Below, piece by piece: positions 47,899-57,607 of a stretch of DNA of 64,000 bases; the stretch's first letter is position 1; every line of letters starts with the position of its first letter. The stretch is from JBEKHT01 sp050012135. GTDB taxonomy: Bacteria; Chloroflexota; Anaerolineae; Anaerolineales; RBG-16-64-43. Under the pieces are notes generated by a model. It was not told the DNA's origin. It worked only from the letters and a program-made list of their open reading frames with translations, and did not search any database. The translations under genes and the position numbers were made by a program. The DNA lies in the NCBI GenBank assembly GCA_050012135.1, contig JBEKHT010000001.1, forward strand, positions 1-64,000. Reading direction: 5' to 3'.

Positions 47899-48845
47899 CC
47901 TCCGGCTCGCGCCTGGAACGCGTCTTGCGCTCAGGGCGGTTCGCGGTGACCGCCGAATTGGACCCGCCCGACAGCGCGGATCCTCAAGCGGTCTATGACC
48001 GCGCCTTGGTCCTGGCTTCCGTGTGCGATGCGATCAATGCAACGGATGCCTCGGGGGCCAACGTGCACATGTCCAGCTTGGGGGTTTGCACCCTCCTGAC
48101 CCGGGCCGGATACGAACCCGTACTGCAGATTTCCTGCCGCGATCGCAACCGCATCGCGATCCAGGGCGATCTGCTCGGGGCGGCCGCCCTGGGGGTGCGC
48201 AATGTGCTCTGCCTGACCGGCGACGGGGTCCAAAACGGCGACCAGCCACAGGCCCGCCCCGTTTTCGACCTGGATTCGGTCAGCCTGCTGCGATTGGCGC
48301 GCATGCTCCGGGACGAGGGCAAGTTCCTGAGCGGCCGCAAGATTGAGACCCCTCCCTCTCTCTTCCTGGGGGCTGCCGCCAATCCTTTTGCCCCTCCGTT
48401 CGAATACCGGCCGGTGCATCTCCACAAGAAGGTCCAAGCCGGAGCCCAGTTCATTCAAACCCAGTACTGTTTCGACCTCCCCCGCTTGCAGGAGTTCATG
48501 CACAAAGTTCGCGAAGAGGGGCTTGACCAGAAAGTGTTCATCCTGGTGGGTGTCGGGCCACTGCGCTCATGGAAGGCCGCCCGCTGGATGACCGAGAATG
48601 TCCCCGGGGTGGTGATCCCCAAGCCGGTCTTGGACCGTCTGGCCAGGACCCCCAGCCATCTCCAGCGCGAGGAAGGAAAGCGCTTGTGCGTCGAGATCAT
48701 TCGGCAGGTTCGGGAGATCCCGGGGGTGAGCGGGGTCCACGTCATGGCCACCCGTCAGGAGAGCCTGGTAGCCGAGATCATCGAAGAGGCCGGGCTTCTC
48801 CCGCGCCAGGCCCAGACCCGCCCCCCGGACCTTGTCGCAACCTAG
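47886..48845 (+). CDS. metF: Methylenetetrahydrofolate reductase
   Basis: 319 residues with the family's TIM-barrel landmarks: FAVTAELDPPDSADPQAV, DAINATDASGANVHMSS, ISCRDRNRIAIQGDLLGA, VLCLTGDGV and GAQFIQTQYCFDL. It interconverts methyl-THF and methylene-THF using flavin. ATG 47886 overlaps the MTHFR_C gene. In the demethylation direction it would oxidise the methyl groups released from the substrate. Confidence 0.92.
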   Translation: MDSLTSGSRLERVLRSGRFAVTAELDPPDSADPQAVYDRALVLASVCDAINATDASGANVHMSSLGVCTLLTRAGYEPVLQISCRDRNRIAIQGDLLGAAALGVRNVLCLTGDGVQNGDQPQARPVFDLDSVSLLRLARMLRDEGKFLSGRKIETPPSLFLGAAANPFAPPFEYRPVHLHKKVQAGAQFIQTQYCFDLPRLQEFMHKVREEGLDQKVFILVGVGPLRSWKAARWMTENVPGVVIPKPVLDRLARTPSHLQREEGKRLCVEIIRQVREIPGVSGVHVMATRQESLVAEIIEEAGLLPRQAQTRPPDLVAT

Positions 48846-48856
48846 GAGACCTCCCC

Positions 48857-49762
48857 ATGCAGACCTTGCTCAAGTCTCCAACCCGAGAGGTGCGGATCGG
48901 GCCCGACCAGCCCTTCGTCATCATCGGCGAGCGCATCAACCCGACCAACCGCTCGAAACTGGCGGCTGAAATGGCGGCGGGCGATTTCTCGCGAGTGAAG
49001 GCGGAGGCGGTGGCCCAGGTCGAGGCGGGGGCTCATGTGCTGGATGTCAACGCCGGTATCCCTCTGGCCGATGAGCCGGCCATCCTGGCCGAGGCGATCC
49101 GGGTGGTGCAATCGGTGGTGGAGGTTCCCCTCTGTCTCGATTCCTCCGTGATCCCGGCCCTTCAGGCCGGTTTGGCGGCTTACCGAGGGAAGGCTCTGGT
49201 CAACTCGGTGACCGCGGAGGAGGAACGGTTGGAGGCTGTTCTGCCCCTGGTACGAAAGCACGGTGCGGCCGTGATCGGCGTGACCAACGATGAAAGCGGG
49301 ATCTCCGAGGACCCCCAGGTGCGCTTCCGTGTCGCCCAGCGGATCGTGGCGCGGGCCGAGTCCTACGGCATCCCGCGCGAGGATGTGCTCATCGACCCTC
49401 TGGCCATGCCCGTCGGGGCAATGGCCTCGGCCGGGGTCTCCTTTTTCGCCCTGGCGCGCAAGCTGCGAGAGGAGCTGGGGGTGAACACCGTGTGCGGTGC
49501 CTCCAATATCTCCTTCGGGCTTCCGGACCGGGTCAGCCTCAATGCGGCTTTCCTGGCCATGGCCATCGCCGCCGGATTAACTTGCGCGATCACCAATCCG
49601 CTCGAGGAGGACATCCGCAAGGCCATCCGGGCGGCCAATGTGATGATGGGTCACGATGAGAACTGCACGGCCTGGCTGACGGCCCAGCGGGGGGAGTCCC
49701 CGCAGGAGGCCCGGGACCGCGCGGCTCGCAGGGAGCGCCGGCGCGCCCGCGCGGCCTCCTGA
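48857..49762 (+). CDS. Methyl-THF:corrinoid methyltransferase (pterin-binding family)
   Basis: 301 residues of the dihydropteroate-synthase-like fold: FVIIGERINPTNRSKLAAEM, GAHVLDVNAGIP, VPLCLDSSVIPALQAGL, KALVNSVTAEEERL, LIDPLAMPVGA, and NTVCGASNISFGLPDR. These are hallmarks of AcsE/MtvA/MtgA-type enzymes, which take the methyl group from methyl-corrinoid to THF. It closes the run of co-directional C1 genes. GGAG lies upstream of ATG 48857. The C-terminus is an Arg/Ala-rich tail. Confidence 0.9.
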   Translation: MQTLLKSPTREVRIGPDQPFVIIGERINPTNRSKLAAEMAAGDFSRVKAEAVAQVEAGAHVLDVNAGIPLADEPAILAEAIRVVQSVVEVPLCLDSSVIPALQAGLAAYRGKALVNSVTAEEERLEAVLPLVRKHGAAVIGVTNDESGISEDPQVRFRVAQRIVARAESYGIPREDVLIDPLAMPVGAMASAGVSFFALARKLREELGVNTVCGASNISFGLPDRVSLNAAFLAMAIAAGLTCAITNPLEEDIRKAIRAANVMMGHDENCTAWLTAQRGESPQEARDRAARRERRRARAAS

Positions 49763-49829
49763 GGGCACCCCCTGCAAAGGAAGGGGCCCCACGGAGGGAA
49801 TGGCCTGGGGGGCTCCGGCTCGGTTCCGG

Positions 49830-50738
49830 TTAGTCGCGGCCCGCGGCTTGCTCCAGCCAGTCCCCAAAAGCGGCCGAGTGCATGACCTGCAGGGCTCGGT
49901 CCCAACGCGTCTGGCAGTAACCCCAGAAGTCATAGTCCAGTTTGGAAACCTTGGCCTGAATGGCGCCCCACAGGGTCCAGCCGACGTCGGACATCAGTGC
50001 GTACAGGTGCATGCGGGCGAGTTGGAACCGGCGGACCTCCCCGAAGTAGGCGCGGCACAATTCAGCGAACTGGACTTTGCTGTATCCCAGCTCCTGACAG
50101 GTGTTGCCGAGTTCGAAGCAGGGATCGTTGTTGCCGCTGTATTCGAAATCGATGAGGCGCAACCTCTGGCCGTCATCGATGTAGTTCTCGGCCAGGAGGT
50201 CATTGTGGCAGGGCACGCTGGGAAGCGCGTGCGCCCCCAGAGCCCGCTCGATGCGCCCGAAGGTCGGCCGCTCCTGCGGGTAGCCAGCGGGGACTCGCAC
50301 CTCGTGCTCCCTGGCCATGCGCAAGTAGAACTCCACCAGGCGGAACATGTTGAAATCGGTGAGGAAGCGCGGGCCGGCGTGGAGGCGCAGGAGCGATTGG
50401 GCAATCCGTTCCGGCATGCCGGGGGAGCCGAGGGCCCGATTGGACATGGTGGTTCCCGGGATATACTCCAGGACCATCACGCAATCCTGAGGGAGGTAGT
50501 GGAGGACCTTCGGCCCGACCCCCGCCTGGGCGGCCGCCTTCGTGTTGAAGTACTCGTTATTCCGATCGACCGCCAGGAGTTGGGTACTGGCCCCGGGGAT
50601 GCGCACAACGCAGGGAGACCCGTCCACCTCGACCCGGTAGTTGGTGTTGGTCAATCCGCCGCCCAGGAGCTGGAAGGATACCTCGCGCCCGCGCCATTCG
50701 GGGATCCGTTCGATGACCTCTTGGATGGAGGGAGTCAC
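49830..50738 (-). CDS. Choline/ethanolamine kinase-like phosphotransferase
   Basis: 302 residues in the LicA/choline kinase pattern: GGGLTNTNYRVEVDGSPCVVRIPG, the catalytic-loop region PCHNDLLAENYIDDGQ (Brenner-type motif), then LRLIDFEYSGNNDPCFELGN. The GTG 50738 has AGGAGG upstream. It could phosphorylate choline, ethanolamine or a related amine; its place next to the demethylation genes fits methylated-amine metabolism. The substrate is inferred only. Confidence 0.83.
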   Translation of the reverse strand: MTPSIQEVIERIPEWRGREVSFQLLGGGLTNTNYRVEVDGSPCVVRIPGASTQLLAVDRNNEYFNTKAAAQAGVGPKVLHYLPQDCVMVLEYIPGTTMSNRALGSPGMPERIAQSLLRLHAGPRFLTDFNMFRLVEFYLRMAREHEVRVPAGYPQERPTFGRIERALGAHALPSVPCHNDLLAENYIDDGQRLRLIDFEYSGNNDPCFELGNTCQELGYSKVQFAELCRAYFGEVRRFQLARMHLYALMSDVGWTLWGAIQAKVSKLDYDFWGYCQTRWDRALQVMHSAAFGDWLEQAAGRD

Positions 50739-50819
50739 GCCTGCCTCCTCGAGTGGGTGGCCCAGGGAATCCCCAGCGCCTGCCCTCTCCCTCCCGGGCT
50801 TTGAGTCCGGGGTGATCGA

Positions 50820-53246
50820 TCAGCTGCGCAGGTGGACCCCGGCCGCGTCGTAGAGGACATCCCGGGCCACCTGGCAGGGCACGCGCCGGCCGAAAACCTC
50901 CGCCTCGAGGCGGGTGCCCTCCTGAGCCAGAGCGACGGGCAGGTAGCCGTAGGCGATGTTGCGCTTCACCGAGAAACCATAGCCCGTGCTGCGCAGCCTG
51001 CCCACCACCTCCGACCCGAGCAGCACGGCTTCGCCACCATATACGGTCAGGTAGTCCTCTCCGCCGAGGGTCAGGGTGCACAACTTCTGGGTGAGGCCCT
51101 GCTCTTTGATGTGGAGCAGAGCTTCCCGGCCGACAAAATCGCCCTTGTTGAAGCGGACGCAGAATCCCAGCCCGGCGGCCAGCGGGTTCTCAATCATGGT
51201 GACATCCAGGCTGTAGTAGCGGTAGCCTTTTTCCATCCGCAGCGAGTCCAGGACCTTGTAGCCGCAGGCCGCCAGGCCGTGCTTGGCCCCAGACGCCCAC
51301 AGGGCATCCCAGACCTGCATAGCCCGCTCATTGCGAACGTAGATCTCCCAGCCGAGTTCACCCACGTAGGTGACGCGCTGCGCCAGGACCCCCACCCCCG
51401 CCAGATCAATACTCCGGGCGGTCATGTAGGGAAAGGCCTGGTTGGACACATCGCTCGCGGAGATGGACTGGACCACTTCCCGGGCCCGGGGTCCCCAAAG
51501 CCCGATGGTGGCGAATTCCTCGGTCACGTCGCGCACTTCGACGGGCGGGTCCTGGGGCCGAATTCCCATGCGGATCAGGCCGAGATCGTTGCCGATAAAG
51601 TTCGAACCGGTCACCACGCGGTAGTGGTCCTCGGCGAGGCGCGTCACGGTCAGGTCCGCCTCCACCCCGCCCCGGGTGTTGAGAAACTGAGTATAGATGA
51701 CGGACCCCACCGGCCGGTTCATTTCGTTGTCGGCCAGCCGCTGGAGAAGCGGCAGGGCGGCGGGGCCGCGAACATCGATCTTGCCGAAAGAGGTCATGTC
51801 GAAGATCCCGGCCCGCTCCCGCACGGCGCGGTGTTCGTCGCCCACCTGCCCGAAATAGGGCGGTTGCGCCCAGCCCCATTCCCTCTGGTCGGCACCGGCG
51901 CGGCGCCAGGGCTTGCCCGGCTGGAAGAAATTGACCCGTTCCCACCCGTTCTTTTCCCCAAAGACAGCGCCCAGTTCTTGCATCCGAGGGTGGATCGGGC
52001 TTTCCCGGCGGGGACGCGCCCATTCATTCTCGTCGTTGGGGTACCTCAGCAGGTAGTAGTACTTCACCCCTTCCCGGGTGCGTTCGGCGGCATAGGAGGG
52101 GTCCACAAAGTACCGCCCGAAGCGCCAGGCGTGGAAGGCATACACGTCCAGGGATGGCTCGCCTGCGACGATCCACTCGGCCAGTACCTTGCCCATCCCG
52201 CCCGCGCCGCCATATCCGTTGAGCGAAAGACCCGCCGCCATCCAGACGCCCCGCACCCCGGGCAGGGGGCCCAGCATCGGGCGGCTGTCGGGGGTGTAGG
52301 CCCCGGGATGGCAGGTGATCTTGCCAATCTCCGCCTTCTCGAGATAGGGGATGCGCCGGATCACCCCTTCCAGGAGCGGCTCGAACCGGTCAAAGTCGGG
52401 CGGCAAGGATTGACCCCCGTGTTCCCAGGGCGCCCCGTCGACCCAGCGAGCATGCGGGTTGAGCTCATAGCCTCCCACCAAGATGCCGCCCGCCTCTTCC
52501 CGCAAGTAGACCAGGTTGTCAGGGTCGCGGACACAGGGTGTGTCGTGGGGAAGCTCCCTTCCGGGCACGGCCTTGAGCGCCACGTGCTGATGGTCCACCG
52601 GGGTGGTGGGGACGTGCACGCCGGCCATCGCCGCCACCTGTGGTCCCCAGATCCCGGCGGCAATGACCACGATCTCGGTGCGGATGGCTCCCTTGTCCGT
52701 GAAGACTCGGGTCACTTCTCCCTGGGGTGAGAGCTCGATGCCCGTGACCCGGGTATTAGTGTGGACGCTGACCCCTAGCGCCCGGACGTGTTGGGCCAGG
52801 CCGGTGGTCGTCAGGTAAGGATCGAGGTGCCCATCCCGAGGGAGGTAGACCGATCCATACAGGCTTTCCTTGGAGAGCGCGGGGAAAAGGCGGACGGTCT
52901 CCTCGGGTGAGATAATCTCGACCTCCAGGCCGATGGCCTTGGCCTGACTCACGTTGCGCTGGAGTTCCTTGAATTGGGCCTCACTGGAGGCCAGCCTGAG
53001 GCTGCCCACATGGCGGAAGAGTCCCAGCTCGCTGAAGAGGTCAATGCTGTACTTGCGGATCTGCATCAAGGTAGGGGAGGTGTGGAACTGGGTAACCAAA
53101 CCTGCGGCCCAGCCTGATTCGCCGCTCGCAATCTCTCCCTTTTCGAGCAAGATCACATCTTTCCATCCCAACTTGGCCAAGTGGTAGGCCACGCTCACGC
53201 CCATGATTCCGCCGCCGATGACGACTACCCTGGCTTGGTCTTTCAT
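50820..53246 (-). CDS. FAD-dependent oxidoreductase with GcvT domain (dimethylglycine/sarcosine dehydrogenase type)
   Basis: 808 residues: FAD-binding VVVIGGGIMGVSVAYHL at the start, a DAO domain of about 400 residues, then a GcvT (THF-binding) half with the GYKVLDSLRMEKGYRYYSLD segment. It should oxidatively demethylate a methylated glycine and hand the one-carbon unit to THF. The motif that normally holds the covalent flavin His (WHxAGL) reads GWAAGLV here, so FAD is probably not covalently bound. ATG 53246 has AAGGAGG seven bases upstream. The second paralogue at 59532 keeps the His. Confidence 0.88.
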   Translation of the reverse strand: MKDQARVVVIGGGIMGVSVAYHLAKLGWKDVILLEKGEIASGESGWAAGLVTQFHTSPTLMQIRKYSIDLFSELGLFRHVGSLRLASSEAQFKELQRNVSQAKAIGLEVEIISPEETVRLFPALSKESLYGSVYLPRDGHLDPYLTTTGLAQHVRALGVSVHTNTRVTGIELSPQGEVTRVFTDKGAIRTEIVVIAAGIWGPQVAAMAGVHVPTTPVDHQHVALKAVPGRELPHDTPCVRDPDNLVYLREEAGGILVGGYELNPHARWVDGAPWEHGGQSLPPDFDRFEPLLEGVIRRIPYLEKAEIGKITCHPGAYTPDSRPMLGPLPGVRGVWMAAGLSLNGYGGAGGMGKVLAEWIVAGEPSLDVYAFHAWRFGRYFVDPSYAAERTREGVKYYYLLRYPNDENEWARPRRESPIHPRMQELGAVFGEKNGWERVNFFQPGKPWRRAGADQREWGWAQPPYFGQVGDEHRAVRERAGIFDMTSFGKIDVRGPAALPLLQRLADNEMNRPVGSVIYTQFLNTRGGVEADLTVTRLAEDHYRVVTGSNFIGNDLGLIRMGIRPQDPPVEVRDVTEEFATIGLWGPRAREVVQSISASDVSNQAFPYMTARSIDLAGVGVLAQRVTYVGELGWEIYVRNERAMQVWDALWASGAKHGLAACGYKVLDSLRMEKGYRYYSLDVTMIENPLAAGLGFCVRFNKGDFVGREALLHIKEQGLTQKLCTLTLGGEDYLTVYGGEAVLLGSEVVGRLRSTGYGFSVKRNIAYGYLPVALAQEGTRLEAEVFGRRVPCQVARDVLYDAAGVHLRS

Positions 53247-53389
53247 CGCAATCCTCCTTGTGGGTCCGAAAGCTGGAATTAGTGCGCTGAGTGCGAGGGG
53301 CGCGCCTGCACCCACCGCGATGATCCAAAGAGCGCAAAGAGGGCTTTACGAGCTTTGGGACGGCGCGGTGGAACCTGGCATCCGAGGCA

Positions 53390-53428
53390 GGCAAGCGGGG
53401 GCCCGAAGAGGGCCCCCACTTGCCTTTT
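53390..53428. terminator. Strong hairpin between the permease and the FAD/GcvT gene
   Basis: GGCAAGCGGGGGCCC (53390-53404) pairs with GGGCCCCCACTTGCC (53410-53424) over 15 bp with one wobble and a 5-base loop. A TTTT run follows on the plus strand. On the minus strand it lies just after the permease stop but lacks a T-run, so it may work as a processing or stabilising element between the two minus genes. Confidence 0.6.
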
Positions 53429-53437
53429 GGTGCGAGG

Positions 53438-55297
53438 TTACTCGGGCGGGATCTCCTTGAAGGCGTAGTCCACGTTGATCCCACGTGACTTCTGTGTCTG
53501 CTTGACGATCAGGTACCAGACTACCGAGATCAGGATGATCGCGAAGGCGATGATCTGCGCCAACAGGTGGGTCGGGAAGCTGCTGAAGTCCCAGACACCC
53601 AGCACGCCCAGGGCCGGGGAGAGCAGGAAGGCGATCACCATGGCCATCCCGAACCCGCCGCCAAGCATGCCCAGGGCGGAGAGCCAGGGCATCGGCTTGC
53701 CGTTCAGCCACTCCAGCAGGTGGCTCCTCATCGGGTAGAGGAAGGCGGCCACGGCTGCAAGCGAGGCGAGCCGGATCAGCCAGGACAGGACCGCCGAGCT
53801 GGCGAAGGCCTGGGGAGCCAGCACCCAGGTCAGCGCAACGAATGCAGCCGCGCCGAGCAGGGTGAAGAGTACCCCTACGATCCCGCTGACTCTATATTTT
53901 GCGCCCGGAGAGGCCTCGTAGACTTCCTTGGCGCGGTAGGGCAGCAGGGCACCGGCCAGACAGGTGATGATGAACACATAGCCGCAGCCGAAGGTCACTC
54001 CCAGGGTCAGGGTCGTCCAGGTGAAAGGCTGGGTGACCAGGCTATAGGCCACGATCACCGGCAGGCTCGCCAGGAAGTAGCCGAGGTGAGCATTCACTGG
54101 GGTATGGAACCGCTCGTTGACCTTGCTAAACCAATTCGGTAGCAGGCGGTCGAGCGACATGGCTACAAGGATGCGCGTCATTCCGATGTAGCAGTTGCAG
54201 ACGATCTGGAAGCCGTTCAAGAGATAGCCGAGGCCGATGATCAGCACCACGATCGGGCTGGCGGTGAGAGCCACCGCCAGGATCGGGGGCCACAGGCTGA
54301 AGCCGTTGATGTTAGCCGCGGACACTCCAGACCAGTAGCCCGCGCCGGCCACGTACAGAAATTCCGAACCGGCCACTTTCAGGATGCCCACCGCCAGCAG
54401 GGCCAGCAGCAGGCCGGTGGCGATCAGGGAGCCGACCATGATAAAGGTCTGCGAGCGGAAGCTGCGGGCGTCTTTGATCTCGCCGTTCTGCTCGGCTGAG
54501 TAGGTCGCCCACTGCAGGGAAGTCCAGGCGATCGGCGCGACCAGCAGGGTCGCCAACAAGCTAAAAGGCGGATGAACGTTGATCCCGGCCTTGGTCACGG
54601 CATCCAGGGCGGTCTGGTAGAAGTTTGCTCCACCGCCTGAGGCCACCGCGAAGGCGTTCAGCCGCGAGATGAATTCTCTGGCGGGCGTGGTAAAGAGGAC
54701 AACAAAGACGGTGGCAAAGCACAAAAGCGTACCCCAAAAAATCACGTGCTGGAAGCGCACGTAGTTCTTGAAGCCCGAGGTCAGTAGAATGAGCGACAGG
54801 AGGGCGTTGACGACGCTGACGATGATGATGCCCGTCGCGGAGGTAAACCAGACACCCAGATTCGACAAGGAAACCACGTGCATCGTGGCCCCCAGGCCCA
54901 GGAAGAGCGGCGCAAACCCGAGATAGGAGACCAGCCAGCCGGAGAGCGCCACCCACTGCAGAATCCAGATGACGAAGCCCGACATCACCACGGTGAAGGC
55001 CAGCCCGCCGCCGAAGACGCGGCTCTGGAACACGTAGTCGCCGCCCGAGCGCGGTAGGGCCGTCGAGAGCCAGACATAGACGAAGGCAATCGGGATCTCA
55101 ATCACCATGGCCAGGAGGATCCCCCAGACCAATTGACCGCCAGGAAGCGTCGCCGGCGCCCACAGGTATGTCCAGGGGAAGATCAAGCCCATCGTGAGAA
55201 TGTTGTAGACGAATGCCGAATACGGAGACATCACCCGCACCAGCCCGGAGGCCTTGCGGGTGAAAACCTCCGTTCCCGCAACAGCTGCTGTGGTCAT
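53438..55297 (-). CDS. APC-family amino acid/amine permease
   Basis: 619 residues with about 12-14 hydrophobic helices and the APC landmark STALPRSGGDYVFQSRVFGG after the second helix. Such permeases import amino acids or amines by proton or sodium symport. ATG 55297 has AGGAGG about six bases upstream. Beside the FAD/GcvT gene, import of a betaine-like substrate is plausible, but unproven. Confidence 0.88.
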   Translation of the reverse strand: MTTAAVAGTEVFTRKASGLVRVMSPYSAFVYNILTMGLIFPWTYLWAPATLPGGQLVWGILLAMVIEIPIAFVYVWLSTALPRSGGDYVFQSRVFGGGLAFTVVMSGFVIWILQWVALSGWLVSYLGFAPLFLGLGATMHVVSLSNLGVWFTSATGIIIVSVVNALLSLILLTSGFKNYVRFQHVIFWGTLLCFATVFVVLFTTPAREFISRLNAFAVASGGGANFYQTALDAVTKAGINVHPPFSLLATLLVAPIAWTSLQWATYSAEQNGEIKDARSFRSQTFIMVGSLIATGLLLALLAVGILKVAGSEFLYVAGAGYWSGVSAANINGFSLWPPILAVALTASPIVVLIIGLGYLLNGFQIVCNCYIGMTRILVAMSLDRLLPNWFSKVNERFHTPVNAHLGYFLASLPVIVAYSLVTQPFTWTTLTLGVTFGCGYVFIITCLAGALLPYRAKEVYEASPGAKYRVSGIVGVLFTLLGAAAFVALTWVLAPQAFASSAVLSWLIRLASLAAVAAFLYPMRSHLLEWLNGKPMPWLSALGMLGGGFGMAMVIAFLLSPALGVLGVWDFSSFPTHLLAQIIAFAIILISVVWYLIVKQTQKSRGINVDYAFKEIPPE

Positions 55298-55418
55298 GTC
55301 ACATACCTCCTCGAACCAGAACCAGGGGATAGCCGAATCCGGAAATCTCGCTCGCGCCAGCCTTCCCTTCGATAGGCACCTCCCTCCCCTCCTTGGAAAC
55401 CTAAAAAGCCCGGGACCC

Positions 55419-56408
55419 TCAGCCGGAGGTCAGTTGGTAGCTGTCCACCTTGCCGTTCACCAGGTTGGCCAACAGCCCGCGCAGGATCCCTTCCCCGTAT
55501 TCGCTCCCCGGGTTGACGCAAAGGGTCTTGCCGATCTTGACGACGCCAGTCGATTCGTGAATGTGCCCGTGCAGGCCGAGCATGGGCTGGTGCTTCTCGA
55601 TGGCACTTCGCACCGACTTACTGCCCGCGCCGTGCAGGACGACCTGCCCCGCCCTTACGATCTGGGAGGGGGGATCCGTATTCCAATCGAGCTGGGGACA
55701 GGTGTCGAGGGTCGAATCGACCGGCGGGTCATGCAGGTTGAAGATGCAGGTAGACATATCGACGACTTGGGCGGCCAGGCTCTCGATGAGCTTACCGAGT
55801 TCCTCGTCCGGCATCTCGCGCGGGGTCTTCCAGGGGGTGGGGGTGCTGGCCCCAATGCTCATCATGGAGTGGGTCTCGTCGATGGGCACGATCTTGCTCT
55901 CGCAGGCGACGACACTGCCAATGGAATTGCTCTGCAAGACGGTCAGCACGTCGGGATAGTCATCGTTGCCGCCAGTGATGTAGCACTTGATGCCCGTCCC
56001 CTTGAGGCGGGTGTCAGCGAGTTCGATCCAGGAGGTGAGCCGTTGCCGGGCGAGATCGTGGAAGAGCGCGTCCACCGAGGCCTTGTTGGCCTGGATCTCA
56101 TGGAACTCGTCTTCCCCCATGATCTTATAGTAAAAGCCGAGGGTCCCGATTCTCTCCTGTAGCTTCTTCAGTTCTTCCTGCGTGGATAGGTGCTGGACGG
56201 TCCCTTGCAGGGTGGCGCGGTACCCGCTCTTCTCCTGGATGATGGGGATCGTCATTTTGCCGATGATATCGCCGCCCATGACCAGTACGCTGGCGTCGTA
56301 AAACTTGCCCGCGTTGAGGAACTTGCGGAACGTCCGCTCCGACCCGTGGACATCGGTCGCATAGAACAGGCGAGTCGTTTTCTTAGCCTGCTTCGAAAAC
56401 ACCGGCAT
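55419..56408 (-). CDS. Metallophosphoesterase
   Basis: 329 residues with calcineurin-like motifs in order: FYATDVHGSERTF (DxH), VLVMGGDIIG (GGD), ITGGNDD (GN-D), and LHGHIHES (GHxH) near the end. It should use two metal ions to cleave a phosphoester. ATG 56408 has AGGAGAAGG upstream and the gene overlaps the DeoR regulator by 26 bp. The substrate is not evident. Confidence 0.85.
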   Translation of the reverse strand: MPVFSKQAKKTTRLFYATDVHGSERTFRKFLNAGKFYDASVLVMGGDIIGKMTIPIIQEKSGYRATLQGTVQHLSTQEELKKLQERIGTLGFYYKIMGEDEFHEIQANKASVDALFHDLARQRLTSWIELADTRLKGTGIKCYITGGNDDYPDVLTVLQSNSIGSVVACESKIVPIDETHSMMSIGASTPTPWKTPREMPDEELGKLIESLAAQVVDMSTCIFNLHDPPVDSTLDTCPQLDWNTDPPSQIVRAGQVVLHGAGSKSVRSAIEKHQPMLGLHGHIHESTGVVKIGKTLCVNPGSEYGEGILRGLLANLVNGKVDSYQLTSG

Positions 56409-57255
56409 GCGCCTTCTCCTGATCTTCCCTGACCGGGAATCCATCTTCGGCCCCGGGTGCGGGGCAAGCCAGGATGACATTCACCCCGCGCGCTTCCAGC
56501 TGGGCCCGGGCTTCTTGGCCCAGGCCCTCATCGACTACCAGGGCCTGGATCTGATCGATCTTGGCCAGCTCGAAGTTGGAGACTACTCCCCACTTGCTGT
56601 GGTCGGCGACGACCGCCACCAGGCCTCGTGTGCGCTCGATCATCGTACTGGCCGTTTCCGCCTCCGCGCTGGCGGGGGTGGTGCAGTGGAACTTTAGGCT
56701 GATCCCATCCACCCCGATGAAAGCCTTGTTGGCATATACCTTCTCAAGCATCTCGATGGCAAATCGACCGGCTGTGGAATTGGACCGGGGGCGAAAGGTT
56801 CCACCCAGGAGGAGGATATCGAAGGGCGCATCGCGCACCTCATTGGTCGCGGTGACGTTGCTGGTGATGACGGTGATGTGGGAGAGGTCCGGCCGAGCCC
56901 GCAAGCTGCGCATGACCTCGGTCGTGGTGGTGCCGCTGTTCAGGAAGACCATGTCGCCCTCTTCGACGAGGGCTGCGGCCGCCTTCCCGATCCACCGCTT
57001 TTCGGCCGGGTGAGCCAGGGCGCTGTGGGAATAGCCCGGCTCCTGGGGCATGCGCTGGGAGAGAATCGCCCCGCCATGAGTTCTTTCCAAAAGCCCCTGC
57101 GTCTCCAACCATTCGAGATCGCGCCGGACGGTGGCTTGGGAGGCCCGCAAAAGGTCGCTCAGGGTTGAGAGACGCACGACCTGATGGATTTGAAGATACT
57201 CGGCGATCAGCTTCCGCCGCTGAGCGGGGATGAGGCTCTGGTCAGGTTCGGTCAC
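56383..57255 (-). CDS. DeoR/GlpR-family transcriptional regulator
   Basis: 290 residues: an HTH_DeoR N-terminus (RRKLIAEYLQIHQVVRLSTLSDLLRASQATVRRDLEWLETQGLLERTHGGA) and a DeoR sensor domain with VFLNSGTTTTEVMRSL and the ANKAFIGVDGISLKFHCTTP segment. It should respond to a phosphorylated metabolite. GTG 57255 is favoured by a GGAGG site. It is divergent from the nucleotidyltransferase-like gene across about 350 bases, where a promoter at 57539 is seen. Confidence 0.88.
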   Translation of the reverse strand: MTEPDQSLIPAQRRKLIAEYLQIHQVVRLSTLSDLLRASQATVRRDLEWLETQGLLERTHGGAILSQRMPQEPGYSHSALAHPAEKRWIGKAAAALVEEGDMVFLNSGTTTTEVMRSLRARPDLSHITVITSNVTATNEVRDAPFDILLLGGTFRPRSNSTAGRFAIEMLEKVYANKAFIGVDGISLKFHCTTPASAEAETASTMIERTRGLVAVVADHSKWGVVSNFELAKIDQIQALVVDEGLGQEARAQLEARGVNVILACPAPGAEDGFPVREDQEKAHAGVFEAG

Positions 57256-57607
57256 TTCACCTTTCCTCCGAGACAAGCGATCGTGCACAGTTGCCTACCC
57301 GAGAGTGTACATCGCTGGCAGATTATGAGCGAATTTACAAGATTTCGATTGGCTCTCCTTCCCAGCGATTACATTATGCAAGAGGAGGCCCAAGGTGTCA
57401 ACTGGGTTGGATGTTCCTTAGAAGCAGCTTCAATTCCCAATAGACCCGTGAGATAGCAGTTCGAGCCATATCCCTATGCCCCCTGCGAGGGGGCGAAACA
57501 AGCAACCCGTGACATATGGTGCTTGCGGATGAAGCCTTTTGCGCTCTTCTGAGGTCCATTGTATAATCAGCCGACACAATCTTGCCTCACCCATGAGGTC
57601 TGTGCCG
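57256..57607. other. Divergent regulatory region between deoR and the nucleotidyltransferase gene
   Basis: About 350 bases without an ORF worth calling. The composition is more AT-rich than the neighbours around 57300-57450, as expected of promoters. The plus-strand promoter at 57539-57567 lies inside. I saw no long inverted repeat that would clearly mark a DeoR operator. Confidence 0.5.
57539..57567 (+). promoter_or_regulatory. Promoter with TATAAT for the nucleotidyltransferase-like gene
   Basis: TTGCGC (57539-57544) and TATAAT (57562-57567) are 17 bp apart. The TTGCGC matches the -35 seen before the M42 group at 15894. Predicted start near 57574. Confidence 0.55.

Noticed and set aside
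50832..52730. 632-codon plus-strand open frame opposite the FAD/GcvT gene
   Set aside because: It lies antisense to a clearly conserved protein; the translated sequence shows no family features. It is a shadow of the minus-strand gene.
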